Below, piece by piece: positions 33,190 through 38,584 of a stretch of 64,000 bases of DNA. The notes under the pieces are model-generated. The model saw only the letters and a program-made list of their open reading frames with translations, was not told the DNA's origin and searched no databases. Location: NCBI GenBank assembly GCA_030538275.1, contig JAUNUH010000004.1:62001-126000 (forward strand), given 5' to 3'. Made by a program: the position numbers and the translations under genes. The stretch is from Flavobacteriaceae bacterium. Its GTDB lineage: Bacteria; Bacteroidota; Bacteroidia; Flavobacteriales; Weeksellaceae. Numbering within the stretch: position 1 is the first letter of the stretch; the number at the start of each line of letters is the position of its first letter.

Positions 33190-33207
33190 TCATTTTCCGA
33201 TACAAAA
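33190..33207. repeat. Right attachment-site repeat within the mnmE 3' end (18 bp)
   Basis: TCATTTTCCGATACAAAA; on the minus strand it encodes the MnmE C-terminus Phe-Cys-Ile-Gly-Lys and the TGA stop. The pair with 19651-19668 differs at one base, a synonymous Gly codon change. Confidence 0.85.
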
Positions 33208-34584
33208 CTCACCAAAAATAGTTCCCAGGATATCACGGTCAATTTCGATAGCGCCGGTTATACTGCCCAATTCACGAATGGCTTCGCGTATATCTTGTGC
33301 CAACAAATCGCCCGGAATCTCCATTTCCATACCCTGCTCTATGGCTTGTAGTGCAAGCATGGTAGATTGCAATGCGTTCAAATGTCGTACTTGGGTTATC
33401 ACCTGCGCATCTTCCTGATGCCAAGATTTTACATATTTGGCAATTGAAGTTCCTAGTGAAGCAACTTGTGACGTATTTTTAGCAGATATCGCAAAAGATT
33501 GAATTATTACAAAATGATTTTTTATTTTTTGAATGAACTCTTCAGATAAAAATTCTTCAGAAATATCATGTAAATCTATTTTATTTTCAATTAAAAATAA
33601 ATGTATTTCCTTATCAAAAAGAGGTTTCAGCATTTCATATATTTCATCCAAACTTACATCTCTACGATCATATAAAAACAAAACTAATTTTGATTTCAAT
33701 GCGTTGGAAATTGAGCGTTTCACACCCATAGATTCAATGACATCATCAGTCTCGCGCAACCCAGCAGTATCCATAAGGCGCAATTTGATTCCGTCCACCA
33801 CAATTACATCTTCTATAGTATCCCGAGTTGTACCTGCAATATCAGAAACTATGGCTCGCTCTTCTTTCAACAAGGCATTGAGCAAAGAGGATTTACCCGC
33901 ATTAGGTTTCCCAAGAATAGCCACGGAAACCCCTTGTTTTATAGCATTTCCATATTCAAAAGAATCAATAAGTGGTTGTATATGAGATTTAAGATTTTGA
34001 ATCAACATTTTGAAATCATCCCGATTCGCAAATTCCACATCTTCATCAGAAAAATCCAACTCGAGCTCCATCAAAGCAGAAAAACGAATTAAATCTTTGC
34101 GCAAAACAGCTAATTGCTTCGAAATTCCACCTCGCATTTGGTTCATAGCAACTTCATGAGAAGACTTTGAATCAGAAGCAATTAAATCTGCCACAGCTTC
34201 TGCCTGAGCCAAATCCATTTTACCGTTCATAAACGCTCGCATCGTAAATTCGCCCGGAGCAGCCATACGAACACCTAAATCCAAAAACAACTGAATTATT
34301 CTTTGTTGAATATAGGGCGAACCATGGCAAGAAATCTCTACAACATCTTCTCCCGTATAGGATTGTGGCGAGACAAAAACAGAAACCAAAACCTCATCTA
34401 CGATTCCTGCACGATCTCGAATTCGCCCAAAATGAACCCTGCCTGTCCCCGATTTTCGCAAATTTTTTCGATCAAAAACCTGCTGCGTAATTTCAATCAC
34501 ACCTGTGCCCGAAAGCCTTATCACAGCAATCGCCGCAACCGAACTTCCAGTTGCAGGTGCTATTATAGGTTCATTCGGATTCAT
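33190..34584 (-). CDS. mnmE: tRNA modification GTPase MnmE
   Basis: A 464-residue enzyme that, with MnmG, installs the 5-aminomethyl-type group on U34 of certain tRNAs. The N-terminal folate-binding domain (MNPNEPIIAPATGSSVAAIAV, part: IIAPATG) is followed by a helical domain and an inserted G domain with GKPNAGKSSLLNAL (P-loop), DTAGLRETDD (G3) and the NKID G4 motif. The C-terminus ends in the essential FCIGK, intact despite being the integration site: the 18-bp attachment repeat supplies the final codons and stop. It remains full length and presumably functional. The mnmE 3' end is also the known target of SGI1-type islands. Confidence 0.96.
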   Translation of the reverse strand: MNPNEPIIAPATGSSVAAIAVIRLSGTGVIEITQQVFDRKNLRKSGTGRVHFGRIRDRAGIVDEVLVSVFVSPQSYTGEDVVEISCHGSPYIQQRIIQLFLDLGVRMAAPGEFTMRAFMNGKMDLAQAEAVADLIASDSKSSHEVAMNQMRGGISKQLAVLRKDLIRFSALMELELDFSDEDVEFANRDDFKMLIQNLKSHIQPLIDSFEYGNAIKQGVSVAILGKPNAGKSSLLNALLKEERAIVSDIAGTTRDTIEDVIVVDGIKLRLMDTAGLRETDDVIESMGVKRSISNALKSKLVLFLYDRRDVSLDEIYEMLKPLFDKEIHLFLIENKIDLHDISEEFLSEEFIQKIKNHFVIIQSFAISAKNTSQVASLGTSIAKYVKSWHQEDAQVITQVRHLNALQSTMLALQAIEQGMEMEIPGDLLAQDIREAIRELGSITGAIEIDRDILGTIFGEFCIGK

Positions 34585-34616
34585 AAGAGCCTTGTATTCT
34601 ATTGAATATCAACAAA

Positions 34617-35315
34617 TTAATTCCTATCAATAACCTGATATAATTCAAAATTAAGAATTACAGAAGTATCTGGTCCAAATCCAAATGTATTGCGATCACG
34701 TCCAAAGACCAAGCGACTGGGAACTACTATAACACCTTGAAAATCAACTGCAGGCAAATCCAAAGCAGATCTCCCCGTAGCCTGGAAATGCTTCAAACCA
34801 TCTTGCACACCTTCCATTTCGTACCATTCTGCACGATTATCATTGGTTGAATTTCGATGATGATAAAATGAAGGATCCCATATCGGATATCCAGTTGTAT
34901 TAATAGTAGAACTGAAATTTACCGGCTCTGAATAATTGACAGAATCACCATTCTTTCTAGCATTATAATACAACAACTCATACTGAATCAATATACTATC
35001 ATTATCAGGATTTACCACAGACCGACCTTCTGCCAAATGACCTGGTCGTTTTACAAACCAATATCCAGCATTAGCACGTTCTGCGTTAGACATCAAAGAA
35101 GGCATAGCATCATCAGAGCTCACATCATCCCTGAATTTGGTGATTTTTCCTACTTCGTTAAAATAATGCTCATTCAAAAACTTCAAAATCGTTGCATCAT
35201 CCACTTGGTTTTGCTCCTCCTGCGGCAACAAATTATTCCCGTCATCATCATTTTTACAAGACGTAAATCCAATCAACAAAACAGAAAAAAACAATCCCAA
35301 ATATTTTAAATTCAT
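34617..35315 (-). CDS. FKBP-like peptidyl-prolyl isomerase lipoprotein
   Basis: A 232-residue lipoprotein: signal segment LKYLGLFFSVLLIGFTSC with lipobox Cys, then an acidic Asn/Asp linker. The C-terminal region resembles an FKBP-type PPIase (EWYEMEGVQDGLKHFQ, then GVIVVPSRLVFG and the final strand SVILNFELYQVID), the place where FKBPs have the W-x-x-G-L and I-P-x-x-L-A-Y-G elements. Several active-site aromatics differ, so catalysis is uncertain. It is probably anchored to the outer membrane facing the periplasm. The frame extends to 35426, but ATG 35315 begins the signal peptide. It lies 32 bases upstream (5'... downstream in transcription) of mnmE's start region on the same strand. Confidence 0.72.
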   Translation of the reverse strand: MNLKYLGLFFSVLLIGFTSCKNDDDGNNLLPQEEQNQVDDATILKFLNEHYFNEVGKITKFRDDVSSDDAMPSLMSNAERANAGYWFVKRPGHLAEGRSVVNPDNDSILIQYELLYYNARKNGDSVNYSEPVNFSSTINTTGYPIWDPSFYHHRNSTNDNRAEWYEMEGVQDGLKHFQATGRSALDLPAVDFQGVIVVPSRLVFGRDRNTFGFGPDTSVILNFELYQVIDRN

Positions 35316-35453
35316 ATTTACCAAATTAAAAGTTGTGCAAGATACAAAGATTATTATTTCTTGACGAAAATCCCAAGCCATTGGTTGCTTATTTTGATTT
35401 GGAATTAATGTTTTCCCGCGTGTCAACTCATCCCTTCGAGTTTATATTCCGTT

Positions 35454-35539
35454 GGCGGGACCGGGAAATGATGGGCTGCTTGCCTTCCCTAAAAGGCCAA
35501 GGCTAAGGCCGCGGACCGCTAGCCCATCATTCCCTAAAC
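35454..35539 (+). repeat. Dispersed structured repeat, copy A (about 86 bp)
   Basis: A GC-rich island in AT-rich DNA. It runs from GGCGGGACCGGGAAATG to TTCCCTAAAC. GGGAAATGATGGGCT (35463-35477) pairs with AGCCCATCATTCCC (35521-35534), and the middle holds TTGCCTTCC and GGCCGCGGAC. The second copy lies inverted at 58821-58905 with the same ends and middle but a different, still complementary stem. The flanking region 35316-35633 holds no gene. Confidence 0.7.
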
Positions 35540-35633
35540 ATGGATAAAATCACCCTTCGTATTTTATCAAAATTATACATTCAATTCCTAGGTAAATTAA
35601 GGCACAACCTAGCAAAAATAGTATATTTACCGC

Positions 35634-36017
35634 ATGAGAATTGATAAATTTCTTTGGTTTGTACGATATTACAAAACACGTAGCATAGCCACCGACGAAA
35701 CAGGAAAAAACCGAGTTTGGATCAATAATATTCAAGCCAAGCCAGCCAAGGAGGTATTGGTGGGCGACCATGTAAAAGTTCGTAAAAATCAAATTTTTTA
35801 TGAATTCGAAGTGCTGCAAATCCCCAAAAACAGACAAGGGGCCAAGACGGTTTCATTGTATATTAAAGACAAAACAGCCATAGAACAACTAGAAATTCTC
35901 GAACAACATAGAAGCTCACAAAATTATTATCGAGAAAGAGGTGAAGGAAGACCTACCAAAAAAGACCGACGAGATTTAGACGACTTTATGTCAGATTTTG
36001 ATGATTTTGAGATATAA
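35634..36017 (+). CDS. S4-domain RNA-binding protein (Hsp15-like)
   Basis: A 127-residue protein with an N-terminal S4 domain, MRIDKFLWFVRYYKTRS, the alpha-L RNA-binding motif, followed by VWINNIQAKPAKEVLVGDHV. The C-terminal half is basic then acidic (DLDDFMSDFDDFEI). Hsp15-type proteins bind stalled 50S subunits carrying peptidyl-tRNA; that role here is inferred from the family. The 3' end overlaps the convergent aroK gene by 32 bases, so the acidic tail and the end of aroK share DNA. Confidence 0.9.
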   Translation: MRIDKFLWFVRYYKTRSIATDETGKNRVWINNIQAKPAKEVLVGDHVKVRKNQIFYEFEVLQIPKNRQGAKTVSLYIKDKTAIEQLEILEQHRSSQNYYRERGEGRPTKKDRRDLDDFMSDFDDFEI

Positions 36018-36522
36018 TTTTATCTATAATTTCATTACAAATTACTTCTGCAGACCTTACTGCCGCAGGTACAATATAATGCGCCTGTTGATAAAATATA
36101 TTTCGCTCAAAAAGATGTTTTGCAACAAATTCAGTTAGATTTTCATCATTTACATGCGCAATTAATGGTCGATGTAATTTTTCCAATTTCAATCTTTCGG
36201 CCAAATGCACAGGAGATAAGTACAAATAAATCGTAGTACTATGCTTTTTCAACAGGTCCAAATTGTCATAGAAAACCGGCGTTCCACCACCTGTAGCCAA
36301 CACATACTCACTCTTTGATGACAAAAAATCAGCAAGAATTTTATTCTCATTTTTCCTGAAATATATTTCTCCTTTAGACGAAAAGATTTCTTGAATCGAG
36401 CTATTATTATCAAGCTCAATCAAATCATCCAAGTCATAAAAATCAACACCTAATCGTTTGGCAAGTATTTTCCCTACATGACTTTTACCACTTCCCATAT
36501 ATCCCATTAAAGAAATTTCCAT
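35986..36522 (-). CDS. aroK: Shikimate kinase
   Basis: A 178-residue P-loop kinase that phosphorylates shikimate in aromatic amino-acid biosynthesis. Visible are Walker A GYMGSGKSHVG, the shikimate-binding DLDDLIE, EIYFRKNE with the substrate Arg, the GGGTP motif, and the lid region RLKLEKLHRPLI. Length is normal. It converges with the S4 gene with a 32-base overlap and is divergent from the tRNA-Lys promoter. Confidence 0.94.
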   Translation of the reverse strand: MEISLMGYMGSGKSHVGKILAKRLGVDFYDLDDLIELDNNSSIQEIFSSKGEIYFRKNENKILADFLSSKSEYVLATGGGTPVFYDNLDLLKKHSTTIYLYLSPVHLAERLKLEKLHRPLIAHVNDENLTEFVAKHLFERNIFYQQAHYIVPAAVRSAEVICNEIIDKIISQNHQNLT

Positions 36523-36594
36523 AGCTAATCTATTCGTTTACAATCAAGTATATTTATTTACGAAATTAAGTAATAAATTAATATTAAAATTTGT

Positions 36595-36624
36595 TTGGAC
36601 AATATAAATTTCGTCTTATATTTG
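36595..36624 (+). promoter_or_regulatory. Promoter of tRNA-Lys (TTG-19-TATATTTG)
   Basis: TTG at 36595-36597 and TATATTTG at 36617-36624 are 19 bases apart, full consensus. The tRNA starts 24 bases after the -7 box. Confidence 0.75.
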
Positions 36625-36647
36625 CAACCCGTTACAAAAAGGTAACA

Positions 36648-36720
36648 GACCCGGTAGCTCAGTTGGTAGAGCACAACACTTTTAATGTTGGGGTCCTGGG
36701 TTCGAGCCCCAGCCGGGTCA
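36648..36720 (+). tRNA. tRNA-Lys (anticodon TTT)
   Basis: A 73-base cloverleaf: acceptor stem GACCCGG (36648-36654) with CCGGGTC (36713-36719) and discriminator A; D-arm GCTC-AGTTGGTA-GAGC; anticodon arm CAACA-CTTTTAA-TGTTG with TTT; T-arm CTGGG-TTCGAGC-CCCAG. CCA is not encoded. It reads AAA/AAG codons. Confidence 0.97.
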
Positions 36721-36727
36721 CTACCAC

Positions 36728-36767
36728 AAATCCTAATTCATGTATAATCAATGAGTTAGGATTTTTT
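36728..36767 (+). terminator. Terminator after tRNA-Lys, inside a duplicated block
   Basis: AAATCCTAA (36728-36736) pairs with TTAGGATTT (36756-36764) and runs into Ts. Much of the hairpin belongs to the block repeated after tRNA-Leu. Confidence 0.6.
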
Positions 36768-36797
36768 CTTTTAAAAAAGATTGAATTTGTTACCATA
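36732..36797 (+). repeat. tRNA-flanking block, copy 1
   Basis: About 66 bases running from CTAATTCATGTATAATC through GAGTTAGGATTTTTTC to AAGATTGAATTTGTTACCA, almost identical to 38388-38454 downstream of tRNA-Leu. A third partial copy (GAGTTAGGATTTTTTT) is at 36851-36866. TTGTTACCA is repeated at 36787 and 36799. The rest of 36798-37076 has no gene I can support. Confidence 0.7.
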
Positions 36798-37076
36798 ATT
36801 GTTACCAAGAATTTTAAAAGGTGAAAAAAGTTTGGTGTAACTGCTACCTTGAGTTAGGATTTTTTTAATCAACAATTTTAATCTTTTAACCTGAAAATAC
36901 TTTTGAAGGAATTACAACCCATAAAATATTGTTATTTCTGATTTTTCATGAATTTCCTTTCTTTTTGTAATTTAATATTTTCCTCACCGTCGATGCCGAT
37001 TACAATTTTTGTAGCTTTAAAAAAAATATGACCGCAAATTGCAGCCAGATACTATTTTATGAAAGGACAGGATTGG

Positions 37077-37328
37077 CTAAGTATTTAGCGTATCAACTTC
37101 ATCTTTTTTTATAGAATTAGTTTTTGTATCATTTGGCCTACCACACAAAGTAAACTCTCCGGTATCAATGTCATATTTTAAATTCCTATCCATCCAATCA
37201 TCGTAAACCCAATATTTTCTCATATTACCAGAATCCCTGTACTCCATCATCAAATTAATTTCTTCATCGGTAACCTCTTTTTCCGCTTCTGAATTTTTGG
37301 TAAATCCAAAATAAAAACTAATAACCAC
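37077..37328 (-). CDS. Small membrane-anchored protein with uncertain start
   Basis: An acidic protein of about 83 residues (EAEKEVTDEEINLMMEYRD, part: DEEINLMMEYRD). The GTG at 37328 is the only usual start codon. However, the frame is open upstream and encodes Trp-Trp-Ile-Leu-Leu-Ile-Val-Val, completing a membrane helix, until it meets the TAA of the preceding gene in the same frame. An intact version would probably start with Met-Asn-Asp-Trp-Trp; the ATG appears lost or replaced. No family recognised. Confidence 0.45.
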   Translation of the reverse strand: MVISFYFGFTKNSEAEKEVTDEEINLMMEYRDSGNMRKYWVYDDWMDRNLKYDIDTGEFTLCGRPNDTKTNSIKKDEVDTLNT

Positions 37329-37355
37329 AACGATTAGCAGTATCCACCAATCATT

Positions 37356-37589
37356 TTACCAATCGAAAAATATATAAAACAATGCTCCAAATAGAAGTAT
37401 TGCCCCCAGCACAAACAGGATTACAAAAACGCTGTATATGATGCCAAATATGCCGTTGAAGAGTGAGTGAAATAAGTTAATAGCTGTAAGTTTTTCAATT
37501 TCAAATTTAATCATATTTTTTTTTAGAAAATCATTTGAATTTATCATAATTTGATGATTGTAATTATTATAAATAAACTCGTAGTGCAT
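37356..37589 (-). CDS. Small membrane protein of unknown function
   Basis: A 77-residue protein from ATG 37589 (an upstream ATG at 37649 is in frame but less likely). The first half is polar (HYEFIYNNYNHQIMIN). The second half is one long or two short membrane segments (GIIYSVFVILFVLGAIL and LFGALFYIFF). It is followed in the same frame, after a single TAA, by the next small membrane-anchored gene. The pair stands alone between the two tRNA genes; function unknown. Confidence 0.5.
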   Translation of the reverse strand: MHYEFIYNNYNHQIMINSNDFLKKNMIKFEIEKLTAINLFHSLFNGIFGIIYSVFVILFVLGAILLFGALFYIFFDW

Positions 37590-37694
37590 TATATATTTGC
37601 CACGAATCTTCGATTTCACTGCATAAATTAATATCCTGATATTTAACAACTTATATTACGATTGATAACGCATTACGAGTTAAATAAATAAAAA

Positions 37695-37721
37695 AATCCG
37701 GCAGTACGACACTGCCGGATT
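37695..37721 (-). terminator. Terminator of the 133-residue lipoprotein gene
   Basis: AATCCGGCAGT (37695-37705) and ACTGCCGGATT (37711-37721) form an 11-bp perfect stem with a 5-base loop; on the minus strand it is followed by six Ts. It lies 40 bases beyond the lipoprotein gene stop. Confidence 0.85.
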
Positions 37722-37761
37722 AAGTTTAAAAACCTTTCATCCAAATAGAATGGAAAAATTA

Positions 37762-38163
37762 TTACTCAAAATAGGTGTGATAAGTTTGGAATGATCCCTC
37801 TAATTTTTTTACAACTTTGTCTGCTTGGGCCGCATCTGGGGCATTTTCAAGTTCTTTTACAATTTCCATATGTGGATGCAGCCACTTATGCAATTCGTCA
37901 TGACTTTTTCCTTCCATGGTGCAACTTTTTATCAATTTTGCATTTTGATCTTTTAAATTTTGTGCCAGCAAAGCATAATCACCATCATAATCTTGCAGCA
38001 TTTCTTCACTTGTAATTACAAAAGGTTTCATCTCTTCATTTACCTTCCATTTTTCTCCCGCATTGAGTTCAATTGGCTCGCCATCGTTGTGACTGTGCTT
38101 GGTGCATTGTACAAAATTTAAGCTAAATGCTACTACAAACAACATTAAAAAAAACTTCTTCAT
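37762..38163 (-). CDS. Small helical lipoprotein
   Basis: A 133-residue lipoprotein: signal MKKFFLMLFVVAFSLNFVQC with Cys20 as lipidation site, followed by a His-rich start (KHSHNDGEP), then a mostly helical domain (MLQDYDGDYALLAQNLKDQ and ELHKWLHPHMEIVKELENA, parts). His residues near the lipid anchor and in HKWLHPH could bind metal. Monocistronic, with a strong terminator downstream. No family name assigned. Confidence 0.72.
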   Translation of the reverse strand: MKKFFLMLFVVAFSLNFVQCTKHSHNDGEPIELNAGEKWKVNEEMKPFVITSEEMLQDYDGDYALLAQNLKDQNAKLIKSCTMEGKSHDELHKWLHPHMEIVKELENAPDAAQADKVVKKLEGSFQTYHTYFE

Positions 38164-38293
38164 TTTACTTCTTTTTGATTTTGATTATTTTGAATGGTAA
38201 AGTTCGGTATTATTTCCCAAACCCATTATTATTTAAATCATAATAGTATTTTACTTATTCCAAAAATTCTCCTTAAATTTGCGCACTTTTATC

Positions 38294-38375
38294 GCTCACG
38301 TGGAGAAATTGGTAGACTCGCCATCTTGAGGGGGTGGTGTCGCAAGACGTGCAGGTTCGAATCCCGTCGTGAGCA
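38294..38375 (+). tRNA. tRNA-Leu (anticodon GAG)
   Basis: An 82-base class II tRNA: acceptor GCTCACG (38294-38300) with CGTGAGC (38368-38374) and discriminator A; anticodon arm CCATC-TTGAGGG-GGTGG with GAG; variable arm TGTCGCAAGACGT; T-arm GCAGG-TTCGAAT-CCCGT. A TAAATTTG -7 box (38274-38281) lies 12 bases upstream. It reads CTC/CTT codons. Confidence 0.95.
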
Positions 38376-38387
38376 CAATAATAAATT

Positions 38388-38454
38388 CTAATTCATGTGT
38401 AATCAATGAGTTAGGATTTTTTTTCTTTTTAAACAAGATTGAAATTGTTACCAA
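38388..38454 (+). repeat. tRNA-flanking block, copy 2
   Basis: CTAATTCATGTGTAATC through GAGTTAGGATTTTTTTT to AAGATTGAAATTGTTACCA, nearly identical to the block after tRNA-Lys. It starts 12 bases after the tRNA-Leu 3' end. Downstream, TTGTTACCA is followed by an inverted TGGTAA. Confidence 0.7.
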
Positions 38455-38482
38455 AGATGGTAAAATTTGTCATCTAGAGCAC

Positions 38483-38521
38483 AAAAAAACCTTAATTTCT
38501 GCTGAACAGAATTAAGGTTTT
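38483..38521. terminator. Bidirectional hairpin downstream of tRNA-Leu
   Basis: An A-run followed by AACCTTAATT (38488-38497) pairs with AATTAAGGTT (38510-38519) and a T-run. The stem continues inward with one bulge (TCTG/CAGA). The A-run before and T-run after let it work in both directions. Confidence 0.6.
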
Positions 38522-38541
38522 TATTTTTATTTCTAAACAAA

Positions 38542-38566
38542 AAAATCCGGCATTTCACCGGATTTT
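38542..38566 (-). terminator. Terminator of the TonB-type receptor gene
   Basis: AAAATCCGG (38542-38550) and CCGGATTTT (38558-38566) form a 9-bp stem around a 7-base loop; T-run on the minus strand. It lies 18 bases beyond the receptor stop codon. Confidence 0.8.
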
Positions 38567-38584
38567 CTTTTTCAATACAATTGA

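Larger units (their letters stand above)
19651..33207. mobile_element. Integrative island at the 3' end of mnmE (about 13.5 kb)
   Basis: The island is bounded by 18-bp direct repeats with one mismatch: TCATTTCCCGATACAAAA (19651-19668) and TCATTTTCCGATACAAAA (33190-33207). The right copy is the last five codons and stop of mnmE. A tyrosine recombinase and a zinc-finger/HTH gene lie at the right end, and GACAC-type arm-like repeats lie inside both ends in opposite orientation. Content: recombination module, possible replication module, XRE-ImmA switch, small genes, two unknown cargo pairs and an ImmA/KAP operon. No relaxase of a known class, type IV secretion, capsid or terminase gene is visible, so it is a small integrative or mobilisable element rather than a conjugative element or prophage. 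Confidence 0.88.

Noticed and set aside
19651-33207. Island as a conjugative element or prophage
   Set aside because: No coupling protein, type IV secretion, recognised relaxase, terminase, capsid or tail gene is present.
33190-34584. mnmE inactivated by the insertion
   Set aside because: The attachment repeat restores the codons for FCIGK and the stop; the protein is full length.
35550-35837. Minus-strand open frame over the S4 gene start
   Set aside because: It is antisense to a well-supported S4 domain protein and has no family signature.
36648-36720. tRNA-Lys as attachment site of the large island
   Set aside because: The island is bounded by the mnmE repeats 3.4 kb away; sequences at the tRNA show no match to those repeats.
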